Source: Defluviitaleaceae bacterium (GTDB lineage Bacteria; Bacillota; Clostridia; Lachnospirales; WRAX01). From it: 54,583 nt of DNA. The DNA lies in NCBI GenBank assembly GCA_009784615.1, contig WRBJ01000008.1, forward strand, positions 1-54,583, in the 5' to 3' direction. Under the pieces are notes generated by a model. The model had not been told where the DNA came from, made no database searches, and worked only from the letters and a program-made list of their open reading frames with translations. Numbering within the stretch: position 1 is the first letter of the stretch; each line of letters starts with the position of its first letter. The position numbers and the translations under genes were made by a program. Shown piece after piece: positions 31,407 through 39,875 of the stretch.

Positions 31407-32465
31407 TCAATCATCACCCCTAAGACGTAGGTTGCGTACAGCACGACGACCTGCGTCTTGCTTTGTATCCGCATAATTTTTTCTTGTCGTGTTTACATCC
31501 TTATGCCCCAAAAGGTCGGCAACAAGGTAAATATCACCCGTTTGGCGATACATATTAGTACCAAAAGATGTACGTAATTTGTGCGGCGTGATGGTTTTTA
31601 AACTATTAGACATTTGTGAGTATTTTTTAACAAGATTCTGCACAGCACGGTCAGTAATGCGTCGATTTTGTATGGATAAAAACAATGCACGCTCGTGTCC
31701 TGGTAATGGTTTTTTTAACATACGCTCATCAAGATACTCCTGCAAAGCCTTTTCGATTTCTTCATTGAAATGTAAAATTTCCTCATTTCCGCCTTTTCGG
31801 GTTACTTTAAAGCTGCCTTTTTTCAAATCAATATCTTCAATATTAAGCCCTACGCATTCGGAAATACGTATGCCCGTCCCAGAAAAAAGGCTTAAAAGTG
31901 CTACATCTCGGCTTCTTGTAAAGGTGTGGAATTTTTTTTGATGGTTCGTCATTTTAACGCCGTGGTCTGCCATATCTATCAAATTAGCAATTTCATCCAC
32001 ATCAAGATATACTTTTGCCTTTTCCTTTGTAGGCGGCGTGTCCACAAGCTCGGCAGGGTTTGCCGCAACCTTACCACGCTTGTAAAAATACGCAAATACA
32101 GAGCGTATAGCAGATAATTTGCGTGATTTACCCTCCATACGGTTTTCCACCCAAATATCCTTACCATCGCCGCCTTTATTATAAACCGAAAGATAGTCCA
32201 AAAACTCCTCTATATGATAATTTGTAATCTTACCCATATCTTCCAATGTAAAATTATGTACAGTTTTGCCGCCAAATTCAAATGTATCTGTACGAAGATA
32301 ATTGAAAAAAAGCCGCATATCATAGGCATATCCCAAGCGTGTACGGCTTGATGTATGGTCGGCACGGTTGCGAAAAAACTCGTTCATAAACGGCGGTAAC
32401 TCTGCCTCAATTTCCCGCAATTTCAGCTTATTTTTCCGTTCTTGTTCTTGATGATAACTTGACAA
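31407..32465 (-). CDS. Tyrosine recombinase (XerC/XerD-like)
   Basis: A 352-residue site-specific recombinase. An N-terminal SAM-like core-binding domain (residues about 25-135) precedes the catalytic domain with the full set Arg200 (GTGIRISE), Lys224, His295-Arg298 (HKLR), His321 (LGHKD) and Tyr331 (NYAD). It sits last in the hprK-whiA operon, 11 bp after the Crh-like gene, rather than next to a mobile element. It is therefore more likely a chromosomal recombinase than an integrase. It is somewhat longer than XerC/D (about 300). No dif-like site was identified in the window. Confidence 0.88.
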   Translation of the reverse strand: MSSYHQEQERKNKLKLREIEAELPPFMNEFFRNRADHTSSRTRLGYAYDMRLFFNYLRTDTFEFGGKTVHNFTLEDMGKITNYHIEEFLDYLSVYNKGGDGKDIWVENRMEGKSRKLSAIRSVFAYFYKRGKVAANPAELVDTPPTKEKAKVYLDVDEIANLIDMADHGVKMTNHQKKFHTFTRSRDVALLSLFSGTGIRISECVGLNIEDIDLKKGSFKVTRKGGNEEILHFNEEIEKALQEYLDERMLKKPLPGHERALFLSIQNRRITDRAVQNLVKKYSQMSNSLKTITPHKLRTSFGTNMYRQTGDIYLVADLLGHKDVNTTRKNYADTKQDAGRRAVRNLRLRGDD

Positions 32466-32476
32466 AACGCCACCTC

Positions 32477-32722
32477 CTATATCGTCATAAAACTGTACAA
32501 TTCCACAATTGCTTGCTCTGCATCTGCTCCGTCAGCAATTAGCGTAATGGCTTGTCCTTCCAAAATACCTAGGGAAACAAGCCCCATAATAGACTTTGCA
32601 TTAACGGTTTTATCACCAATGTTCAAATTTATATTGCATCTAAACCGTGATGCCATCTGCACAAAAAGTGCCACATCACGGGCTTCTAAGCTATTATTAA
32701 CCGCAAAACTTTTTTGTATCAT
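32477..32722 (-). CDS. crh: Crh-like HPr paralogue
   Basis: An 81-residue HPr-fold protein. The PTS phosphorylation site His15 is replaced by Glu13 (SLEARDVALFVQ), so it cannot take part in sugar transport. The regulatory serine is kept (Ser44 in VNAKSIMGLVSLG), as expected for a substrate of HPr kinase, whose gene is in this operon. Bacillus Crh has Gln at that position (LQARPAALFVQ) and also follows whiA. It should act, once phosphorylated on Ser, as a CcpA co-regulator or similar. Only 3 bp separate it from whiA. Confidence 0.85.
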   Translation of the reverse strand: MIQKSFAVNNSLEARDVALFVQMASRFRCNINLNIGDKTVNAKSIMGLVSLGILEGQAITLIADGADAEQAIVELYSFMTI

Positions 32723-32725
32723 AAT

Positions 32726-33343
32726 TTACTTGTTCCCCCTATAGCTTTCCGCAATTTGTGCAATTTTTTTAAGCCTATGATTTACACCAGATTTAGATAT
32801 GGACGGTGACAACTTTTTACCAATATCTTCAAGCGTAGCAAAACGGTCATCAAGCCTTAATTTTGCCACATCTGCAAGTCCTTTTTCAAGCGAAGAAAGA
32901 CCCGCAATGCGTTGTATATCCAAAATATCCTTAACGTGCCTAGCCGAAGCCGTTATTTTTTTGTCCTCGTTAGCGGCGGCGGCATTTGCAACACGATTAA
33001 TAGCATTATTAACTTCCCGCTCTATACGGCAATTTTCAAACTCCATCAGCGCAATATGCGCCCCCATAATATTTAACACAGTGGCAATTTGTTCCGCTTC
33101 TTTAAAATACAAAATATCGCCATTATTGCGACTATGTTCCTTAGGGCAAAGATTAAACTCAGCAAAAATGTTTACCAATCGTGGTTTAACAATAGGCGTA
33201 ATGGCAAATTCCAAGTGATATGATTTTTTCGGATGTGCCATTGTGCCTGTGTGAATATAAGCATCTCGCACATAAGCCCGTTTATCACAGTCTTCTTTAG
33301 GTATCGCCGCAAGTTCTTGCTTCACTTTAGAAGAAAATGACAT
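32726..33343 (-). CDS. whiA: Shortened WhiA-type DNA-binding regulator
   Basis: A 205-residue WhiA, against about 315 in the family. The first 15 residues (MSFSSKVKQELAAIP) match the normal N-terminus but run directly into what is normally the second LAGLIDADG half (KEDCDKRAYVRDAYIHTGTM, then SYHLEFAI). About 95-100 residues are therefore missing in-frame. The linker and C-terminal helix-turn-helix (ATLEDIGKKL, then SKSGVNHRLKKI) are complete. WhiA controls sporulation or division genes in Gram-positives. A single-half form might dimerise or have a changed role. GGAGGTGGT supports the start. Confidence 0.85.
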   Translation of the reverse strand: MSFSSKVKQELAAIPKEDCDKRAYVRDAYIHTGTMAHPKKSYHLEFAITPIVKPRLVNIFAEFNLCPKEHSRNNGDILYFKEAEQIATVLNIMGAHIALMEFENCRIEREVNNAINRVANAAAANEDKKITASARHVKDILDIQRIAGLSSLEKGLADVAKLRLDDRFATLEDIGKKLSPSISKSGVNHRLKKIAQIAESYRGNK

Positions 33344-33356
33344 TATACCACCTCCG

Positions 33357-33848
33357 TTATTTCGCTTCTTTTACGTAAATATAACTGTCATTAATCTCCT
33401 CAATTTCGCCCGTGTTGGCATATCCCACTTTCTCCCAAAACGGTGTACCACTATCGCAAGTAAGATAATATCCCAACGGCTTAAAATGTGCCATTTCCGC
33501 CTCGGCTTTGGCAACAAGTTCCACACCAATGCCCTTTTTGCGATATTCAGGAGCAACATATATCTCACGAATTAGCCCCCAACCATCACGTTGACACCAA
33601 TCTTTATGAAAGCGGTCTATATGAGCAATTATAAAACCAGCCAAAACACCATCATCACGGGCAATAAATATCCAAGAATCCTCATACTTTGTTTCATTTA
33701 AAAAATAATCACAAATCTTAGGTAAATCTTCAATAGTCGGGGCATTCGCAGGGTCATTTTCAAAAATTTCTATAAAATAATGTGCGAAAGTTTTACGAAA
33801 CTCGGCAACCTCAAAAAGATTTTCTCTGTCAAGTATTGTTATTTGCAT
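33357..33848 (-). CDS. GNAT acetyltransferase
   Basis: A 163-residue N-acetyltransferase. The acetyl-CoA site is visible as IREIYVAPEYRKKGIGVELVAKAE (the R/Q-x-x-G-x-G/A pattern is RKKGIG), with a late strand PFWEKVGYANTG. The substrate is not predictable. The ATG overlaps the murB stop (TAATG at 33850-33846), so it is coupled to murB. Confidence 0.85.
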   Translation of the reverse strand: MQITILDRENLFEVAEFRKTFAHYFIEIFENDPANAPTIEDLPKICDYFLNETKYEDSWIFIARDDGVLAGFIIAHIDRFHKDWCQRDGWGLIREIYVAPEYRKKGIGVELVAKAEAEMAHFKPLGYYLTCDSGTPFWEKVGYANTGEIEEINDSYIYVKEAK

Positions 33849-34756
33849 TACTCGTCCCCCGCTACTTTTATCTCTGTTTCCAACGCCATACCAAATTTTT
33901 CCTTAATGGTCTGCTGAATGTGTCCAATAAGAGCAAACACATCTGCGGCGGTAGCATTGCCTTTGTTTATAATAAAACCACAATGTTTTTCGCTAACCTG
34001 CGCCCCACCAATAGAAAAACCACGCAAACCCGCATCGCTTATTAACTTGCCAGCAAAATTCCCTTCTGGACGCTTAAAAATCGACCCAGCCGAAGGCATT
34101 TCTAAAGGTTGTTTTTCTTCACGTTTTTTCAGCAATTCCGCCATTTTGTCGGCAATTTCTTCCTTGTTGCCCTTACTTCCTTTTAAAATCACAGAAGCAA
34201 TAACAAGCCCTTCTTTTTGCGCAAACGACTTTCTGTATGAAAAATCCATATCGTCAAAACTCACTTCAATAATTTGGTTATTTTGGTCAATACATTTCGC
34301 CGATACAAATACTTGCGACATCTCGCCTTCATATGCGCCAGCATTCATAAAAACCCCGCCGCCAACGCTACCAGGTATGCCGTGGGCAAACTCTAATCCT
34401 GCAATGCAATGTTCTAATGCAAATTCCGCCACTTCTTTCATCGAAACACCTGCACCACAATGGATTACCTCGCCACTAACTGACACATCATTTAACCCTA
34501 AAAGAGATATAACTACACCCCTAATACCACCATCACATACCAAAAGATTACTGCCGTTACCCAATACAAAATAAGGAACGTCGTTTTTACGGCAAATATC
34601 AAGCACATCCCGCAACTGCTCTGTGCTTTGCGGCATAACAAAAACATCTGCAATACCACCTATTTTAAAGCTGGTATGTTTTGACATAGGCTCGTTTAAC
34701 AGCACATTATGCTTGCCTAACTTATTAATAACCAATAACTGATAACTGATAGCCAT
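33848..34756 (-). CDS. murB: UDP-N-acetylenolpyruvoylglucosamine reductase MurB
   Basis: A 302-residue enzyme: NADPH- and FAD-dependent reduction to UDP-MurNAc. FAD-binding type 4 motifs: SKHTSFKIGGIADVF, LGNGSNLLVCDGGIRGVV, HGIPGSVGGGVFMNAGAYEGEM (with the active-site region following), then PSAGSIFKRPEGNFAGKLI and KHCGFIINKG. Type II short form. The ATG at 34756 overlaps the ROK stop (ATGA). The first ten residues (AISYQLLVINK) come from a TATCAGTTATCAGTTATTGG repeat-like stretch. Confidence 0.95.
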   Translation of the reverse strand: MAISYQLLVINKLGKHNVLLNEPMSKHTSFKIGGIADVFVMPQSTEQLRDVLDICRKNDVPYFVLGNGSNLLVCDGGIRGVVISLLGLNDVSVSGEVIHCGAGVSMKEVAEFALEHCIAGLEFAHGIPGSVGGGVFMNAGAYEGEMSQVFVSAKCIDQNNQIIEVSFDDMDFSYRKSFAQKEGLVIASVILKGSKGNKEEIADKMAELLKKREEKQPLEMPSAGSIFKRPEGNFAGKLISDAGLRGFSIGGAQVSEKHCGFIINKGNATAADVFALIGHIQQTIKEKFGMALETEIKVAGDE

Positions 34757-35637
34757 CACCCTTCTCCCAACATTGCCGCACCAACAACACCTGCATCATT
34801 GCCTAATTCAGCAATTGCAAATTTTGTCAATATTTGCTCGTCAAAAATCTTACCTTTAATATGTTTGTCAATCAATTGCAAAAGATATTCGCCTTCATTG
34901 CTAATGCCGCCGCCAATCACAATAATTTCAGGTTGAAATATATTGGATATATTTGCCAAACCCTCGCATAAATATTCTATATATCTCTCTAAAGCCATTA
35001 TTGCTTTAGTATCTCCGCTTCTTGCATCTCCGAAAATCCTTTTTGGACCTTTACCGCCGCCAATTCGCCTTAACGCAGTTGCGGACGCATATGCTTCCCA
35101 ACAACCTTTTTTACCACAATTACATAATTTGCCGCCCGTTTTAATAACGTGATGGCCAATCTCTCCCGCACCAAAAAATGCTCCGTGATATATTTTGCCA
35201 TTTAAAATAATGCCTCCGCCAATACCCGTTCCTAATGTAACCGTGATGGAAGAAGTCGTCCCCTTTGCCGCTCCGTATTCAAATTCGCCCAAAGCTGCGC
35301 AATTTGCGTCATTATCGACATATACATCAACGCCTAGCAGCCGCTTCATTCCGTGGCTAATATTAATGTTATATATACCTAAATTCGGAGCTTTTATTAG
35401 CTCGCCTGTATACGGATTTACACTTCCAGGCACACCAATACCAATAGATGAAATCTTTGAGAGTTCAATTTTATTTTCATCAAGTATTTCATTGCAAAGC
35501 CGCACGATTTTGGCAATTAAAGTTTCTGCATTAATATTATTTGGTGTGCCTACCGATTTTTTATGCAATATTTTTCCACTATTTACAATACCAACTACAA
35601 TATTACTACCACCCAAATCTATGCCAATTCTATGCAT
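34756..35637 (-). CDS. ROK family sugar kinase (glucokinase-like)
   Basis: A 293-residue ROK kinase: phosphate-binding IGIDLGGSNIVVGIV at the N-terminus, the substrate/catalytic region (YVDNDANCAALGE), LGTGIGGGIILNG, and the ROK zinc motif CNCGKKGCWEAYAS. It likely phosphorylates glucose or a related sugar with ATP. AAAGGAGGG before ATG 35637 excludes the longer frame to 35673. Just 1 bp separates it from hprK, tying glucose-6-phosphate supply to the HprK/Crh carbon sensor. Confidence 0.88.
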   Translation of the reverse strand: MHRIGIDLGGSNIVVGIVNSGKILHKKSVGTPNNINAETLIAKIVRLCNEILDENKIELSKISSIGIGVPGSVNPYTGELIKAPNLGIYNINISHGMKRLLGVDVYVDNDANCAALGEFEYGAAKGTTSSITVTLGTGIGGGIILNGKIYHGAFFGAGEIGHHVIKTGGKLCNCGKKGCWEAYASATALRRIGGGKGPKRIFGDARSGDTKAIMALERYIEYLCEGLANISNIFQPEIIVIGGGISNEGEYLLQLIDKHIKGKIFDEQILTKFAIAELGNDAGVVGAAMLGEG

Positions 35638-35638
35638 T

Positions 35639-36592
35639 TTAGCCCTCCTTTGCCGACGAATTAACTCTTTCATTAAGGGCTTGTAGCGGCGAATATCCCA
35701 TCATTTTTTGGCGGTGATAAACAGCGGCAGATTCTCCAATCATAGCAAGATTACGCCCAGGACGTACCGGCAATGTCTGGCACACCACTTTATTGCCCAA
35801 AATTTCGATATATTCATATCCATCGCCCAGTCGGTCATAAGGCTTGTCGTGTTCCCAAATATCAAGTTTAAGAACAAGCTCAACATTCTGACTTTCTTTA
35901 ACAGATTGCACCCCATACATTTTTGTAACATCCATTATGCCAATGCCACGCACTTCAATAAACGAGCGTATATTTTCGGGACTTGTTCCTATTAATTGAG
36001 CAGACGAAACACGTCTAATTTCCACCGCATCATCCGCTACCAGCCTATGCCCACGTTTAATAAGTTCTAAAGCCATCTCGCTTTTGCCGATGCCGCTCTC
36101 ACCCAAAATAAGCACACCAATACCAAAAATATCAACAAAAACACCGTGAACAGTTGTTTTTGGTGCAAGGTTAAATTTAAGCCATCTAATAACATCTCCG
36201 GCAAATTCTGTAGTATTTTCTTTGCACGATAATAATGGAATACTATTATTACGGGCGACATCAAGCATTTCTGTAAAAGGCTTAAAATCGTGACAAATAA
36301 CCACGCAAGGCAATGGATTTTCAAAAAGACGTAAAATTTTATCCTTACGCTCTTTTTCCGAAACCGAATTTAAATAACCATATTCTGAACGTCCAATTAT
36401 TTGAATACGCTCGGAATCAAAATATTCGTAAAATCCAGCAAGCTGTAAACCCGGCCTATGCACCATTGTACGTGACAGCATTTTTTTGCTCATATCCACA
36501 TCAGGCGTAAAGCTCGCCAAACTAAGCTCCTGCACCATTTTTTGCACAGAAACCTGCAAAATATTAACAGTGCCGAGCTTGTTGTTATTCAT
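35639..36592 (-). CDS. hprK: HPr kinase/phosphorylase
   Basis: A 317-residue bifunctional enzyme that phosphorylates HPr and Crh on the regulatory serine in response to glycolytic intermediates and removes it at high Pi. The N-terminal domain (1-130) precedes the P-loop LGESGIGKSE, the HxH-like RLVADDAVEI, the family signature EVRGIGIMDVTKMYG and the C-terminal VRPGRNLAMIGESAA. The ATG at 36592 overlaps the end of the preceding small gene; the frame continuing to 36655 lies inside that gene. Confidence 0.95.
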   Translation of the reverse strand: MNNNKLGTVNILQVSVQKMVQELSLASFTPDVDMSKKMLSRTMVHRPGLQLAGFYEYFDSERIQIIGRSEYGYLNSVSEKERKDKILRLFENPLPCVVICHDFKPFTEMLDVARNNSIPLLSCKENTTEFAGDVIRWLKFNLAPKTTVHGVFVDIFGIGVLILGESGIGKSEMALELIKRGHRLVADDAVEIRRVSSAQLIGTSPENIRSFIEVRGIGIMDVTKMYGVQSVKESQNVELVLKLDIWEHDKPYDRLGDGYEYIEILGNKVVCQTLPVRPGRNLAMIGESAAVYHRQKMMGYSPLQALNERVNSSAKEG

Positions 36593-36848
36593 TAGCAAGC
36601 ACAACTTTTCTTTTTGCACCATTTTTAATCGCAAATTCAATTTCACATTCTTCATTTGCGTGCATTTTCAGTCTTTGCTGCATCGCTTCGCAAATCGTAC
36701 GCACAATATCGGCATCATCCATATCTTCATCCGCTTCAACCAAAACGCTCAATTTACCATCTTTCGTAATATCAACGGCAATATTAAGCGTAGCAAATTC
36801 CCCTGCTTCGTTGGTAAAAACAAAATCGAAACTTTTTAACATCGTCAT
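36585..36848 (-). CDS. Small acidic hypothetical protein
   Basis: An 87-residue, acidic protein (EADEDMDDADIV) with alternating beta-like segments (KSFDFVFTNEAGEFATLNIAVDI) and a single helix with KMHANEE. No membrane segment or known motif. The ATG at 36848 follows AAAGGGGCG. It is the first gene of the hprK operon, with a clear promoter at 36876-36904, and its stop overlaps hprK. Function not recognised. Confidence 0.62.
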   Translation of the reverse strand: MTMLKSFDFVFTNEAGEFATLNIAVDITKDGKLSVLVEADEDMDDADIVRTICEAMQQRLKMHANEECEIEFAIKNGAKRKVVLANE

Positions 36849-36875
36849 AACAATCGCCCCTTTCATTCTCATTAT

Positions 36876-36904
36876 ATTCTACTACATTTGGGAAAATTTT
36901 TCAA
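36876..36904 (-). promoter_or_regulatory. Promoter of the hprK-whiA-xer operon
   Basis: On the minus strand: TTGAAA (36904-36899), a 17-bp spacer and TAGAAT (36881-36876). Genes down to 31407 follow with gaps of 14 bp or less. Confidence 0.75.
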
Positions 36905-36919
36905 CATTAAAAATAATTC

Positions 36920-36948
36920 TTGTCTATTTGCATAAATTAGGTTATAAT
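36920..36948 (+). promoter_or_regulatory. Promoter of the bactofilin gene
   Basis: -35 TTGTCT (36920-36925), a 17-bp spacer and -10 TATAAT (36943-36948). Confidence 0.75.
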
Positions 36949-36995
36949 GGAAGTTAACAGTTACAATTTGGTACGTATAATAAAGGAGGATTTAT

Positions 36996-37451
36996 ATGAA
37001 GCGTATAAAAAATGCGAAGCAAGAAATTATTTCCATACCACAAGAGCACGGCTCGGTATTGGCAGAAGGTCTTACCTTCAAAGGCGGCTCTTTGTCTGGT
37101 GTAGGTAAAATTTCTATCAATTGCTATTTTGTCGGCGATATTTCCACTAACGATTTAGTAATTGTAGACGAAGCAGGTAATATTTTAGGTAATATCGAAG
37201 CCCAATCCGTTATCATCCGTGGTAATGTTAAAGGCAATGTAGAAGCCGTTGGCGAGGTACAGGTGCGCACAGGCGGCGTTATTAACGGCAACATCACCTG
37301 TGGTAGCCTTGAGATTGCGGCAGGTGCGGCTTTCTCTGGCGAATGTAATATGACGGCATCTAAAAAGGAAAATAATATGTTGCTGACATCTGCGGATAAA
37401 AAGGATGCGCCTGTACTAACCGCACAAGCTACTTCAGCTCCACGACAGTAA
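36996..37451 (+). CDS. Bactofilin family protein
   Basis: A 151-residue polymer-forming cytoskeletal protein. The central beta-helix (residues about 20-115) shows the six-residue repeat rhythm (GSLSGVGKISINCYFVGDIS; GNILGNIEAQSVIIRGNVKG; GEVQVRTGGVINGNITCGSL). The tails are short and polar, which fits bactofilin filaments that scaffold cell-wall enzymes. AAAGGAGGA precedes the ATG. Its last 23 bp overlap the end of mutS2 on the opposite strand. Confidence 0.88.
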   Translation: MKRIKNAKQEIISIPQEHGSVLAEGLTFKGGSLSGVGKISINCYFVGDISTNDLVIVDEAGNILGNIEAQSVIIRGNVKGNVEAVGEVQVRTGGVINGNITCGSLEIAAGAAFSGECNMTASKKENNMLLTSADKKDAPVLTAQATSAPRQ

Positions 37452-39816
37452 TACCGCTATCACCTTCGCCAAATTCGCCTAGACGATAGCTTTTAACGTG
37501 AGGGTGGTTTTTAACATATTTATGCACCGCAGAGCGCAATGCCCCTGTGCCTTTGCCGTGGATAATCTCAACATTACCAAGATTTGCTAAATATGCATCA
37601 TCAAGATATTTGGACAATTCTTCCAAAGCCTCGTCAACTAACATTCCCCGCAAGCTAATTTCTTTTGATACATTAAGTGATTTTGCCGCCTTTATAAAGC
37701 CCTGTGCTTTGGTATTGGCGGCATTGTTTGTGTTTTTATTTTTTGCGCCACCTTCTTCAAGCATCAAATCAGCTAATTTTACTTTCATTTCCATAGAGCC
37801 AAAAATCACTTGCGCATAACGCTTGTCTGCTGACAAAACTACCGCAGATTGTTTTAAGGACACAATATAAACATCATCGCCCGCAATCAATTCGCGGTCA
37901 ATTTTACGCAATTTTGACTTTGTCGCTATAACAGTTTCCTGCGGAGCAAGCTCGTCCGATTTTTGGCGCAACACCGCCCTTTTTTCCTCAGCTTCACGAA
38001 ACGAAGTACCGCCTGCTTCCTTAATTTTGCGCAGTTCTTTTATAATTCCATCTGCTTCTTCCTTTGTGCGTGAAAGCATCGTCCTCGCCTCTGCCCTTGC
38101 ATCATTTAAAATTTTATCACGGCTTGCGGCAATACGGTTTTTTTCATTTTCTAAATCATCTGCCAATTTTTGTGCCTCACGCCGCAATACCTGCGCCCGT
38201 TCTTCCTCGATTTCTATAGTTTTTTTAGAAATTTCAAGGTCGGTTATAACATCTTCAAAACGAATATCTTCGGCAGACAACATTTGTTTCGCTTCGGATA
38301 TTATATTATCGGATAACCCTAATCGTTGTGCAATTGCAAAAGCGTTAGACTTACCAGCTACACCTATCAAAAGCCGATAGGTAGGACTTAATGTAGCGAC
38401 ATCAAATTCAACTGCACCATTTTCTACACCATCTGTAGACAGTGCAAATAACTTTAATTCGGCATAATGTGTAGTTATAGCGCAACGTGTGCCACGAACA
38501 AGCAAACTGCGTATTATAGAAATAGCAAGTGCCGCACCTTCAGTTGGGTCGGTTCCTGCGCCCAATTCATCAAAAAGCACTAACGAATTATAACTGCAAA
38601 GCCCCAAAATACGCACAATATTGGTCATATGTGCAGAAAATGTGGATAACGATTGTTCTATAGACTGCTCGTCCCCAATATCTGCAAAAACATTATCAAA
38701 AATTGATAATTCTGAACCGTGTGCCGCAGGTATAAACATCCCCGACATTCCCATCAAAACAAAAAGTCCCAATGTTTTTAACGCAACAGTCTTGCCGCCC
38801 GTATTTGGCCCCGTTATAAGCAAAGCAGTAAAATCATCGCCAAGGTAAATATCCGTAGGCACAATTTTTTCCACATTTAGCAAAGGATGACGGCCTTTCT
38901 TGATATTTATATTGCCGTGGTCATTAAAATTTGGCAGGGTTGCATTCATCTCTAAAGCAAGGGCAGATTTTGCAAAAATAAAATCAAGGTATGTCAACAC
39001 TTTAGCATTTACAGCAAGCATAGGTGCATCAATAGCTACACCTTGGCTAAGCATAATTAAAATACGTCCCATCTCTTCCTTTTCTTCCGCCTGCAATTCT
39101 TTAATCTTATTGTTAAGCGCAACAACGCTCATCGGCTCCATAAAAATAGTAGCACCACTGCCCGACATATCGTGTATCATACCGGGAAAAGCTGTTTTAT
39201 ATTCCTTTTTTATTGGTACACAATACCTTCCATTGCGCATTGTTATTACGGTATCCTGCAACATATTGCGGTAACTGGATGATTGTATAACCTTATTTAA
39301 TGCTTCATTAATACGCACTGCTGATGTCTTAATACTACGTCTTATACTTGATAATTCTGCAGAAGCATCATCCGCAATCTCCGTCGCAGATGCAATCGAG
39401 CGCAAAATATCCTTCTCTAGCCCATCAGGGATATTAATTTGCTCAAACTGCGGGTCAATTAAATCAAGATATTCCCGCCGCTCTACAGATTTTGAATAAT
39501 TGCGTATCTTTTTACAGACATAAATAAATTCACCAATATTAAACAATTCTTCAATATTAAGAATCCCGCCAATTTCCGCACGATTTAAACTGGAAGAAAT
39601 ATCTTTAATCCCACCAAGTGGTATATGCCCTGCTTTCATCGAAAAATCAAGAGCTTGTTCTGTTTCAGACAACGACTGTTCAATATCATCAAGCCCCATC
39701 ATCGGCAACAAATCCGCACACAAAGCCTTGCCTGCTGGCGAAATAGCTTTGTCCTGCAACTTTTGTATAATCTTATCAAATTCTAGCGTTCGTAACGAAC
39801 GTACATCCATACTCAT
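37429..39816 (-). CDS. mutS2: Endonuclease MutS2
   Basis: A 795-residue protein with the MutS core (LLITGPNTGGKTVALKTLG Walker A; LVLFDELGAGTDPTEGAAL Walker B; SFSAHMTNI and TTHYAELK), a long coiled coil (residues about 510-630) and a C-terminal Smr nuclease domain (LRGMLVDEALEELSKYLDDA, then VEIIHGKGTGALR, then HPHVKSYRLGEFGEGDSG). MutS2 suppresses recombination and rescues collided ribosomes in Firmicutes. There is no mismatch-recognition domain. AAGGAG favours ATG 39816. Confidence 0.96.
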   Translation of the reverse strand: MSMDVRSLRTLEFDKIIQKLQDKAISPAGKALCADLLPMMGLDDIEQSLSETEQALDFSMKAGHIPLGGIKDISSSLNRAEIGGILNIEELFNIGEFIYVCKKIRNYSKSVERREYLDLIDPQFEQINIPDGLEKDILRSIASATEIADDASAELSSIRRSIKTSAVRINEALNKVIQSSSYRNMLQDTVITMRNGRYCVPIKKEYKTAFPGMIHDMSGSGATIFMEPMSVVALNNKIKELQAEEKEEMGRILIMLSQGVAIDAPMLAVNAKVLTYLDFIFAKSALALEMNATLPNFNDHGNINIKKGRHPLLNVEKIVPTDIYLGDDFTALLITGPNTGGKTVALKTLGLFVLMGMSGMFIPAAHGSELSIFDNVFADIGDEQSIEQSLSTFSAHMTNIVRILGLCSYNSLVLFDELGAGTDPTEGAALAISIIRSLLVRGTRCAITTHYAELKLFALSTDGVENGAVEFDVATLSPTYRLLIGVAGKSNAFAIAQRLGLSDNIISEAKQMLSAEDIRFEDVITDLEISKKTIEIEEERAQVLRREAQKLADDLENEKNRIAASRDKILNDARAEARTMLSRTKEEADGIIKELRKIKEAGGTSFREAEEKRAVLRQKSDELAPQETVIATKSKLRKIDRELIAGDDVYIVSLKQSAVVLSADKRYAQVIFGSMEMKVKLADLMLEEGGAKNKNTNNAANTKAQGFIKAAKSLNVSKEISLRGMLVDEALEELSKYLDDAYLANLGNVEIIHGKGTGALRSAVHKYVKNHPHVKSYRLGEFGEGDSGITVVELK

Positions 39817-39828
39817 AATAAATTCTCC

Positions 39829-39857
39829 TTGCATTTTAAACTTTTGTGTGTTATAAT
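39829..39857 (+). promoter_or_regulatory. Promoter of the lytic transglycosylase gene
   Basis: -35 TTGCAT (39829-39834), a 17-bp spacer and an extended -10 TGT-TATAAT (TATAAT 39852-39857). Confidence 0.7.
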
Positions 39858-39875
39858 TCTGTCGAGGTGAGCATA

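Noticed and set aside
31407-32465. Phage or ICE integrase
   Set aside because: It lies inside a housekeeping operon with no att-like repeat, tRNA or phage genes nearby.
33918-35686. Long + strand frames opposite murB and the ROK kinase
   Set aside because: Shadow frames with no ribosome binding site; both minus-strand genes are well supported.
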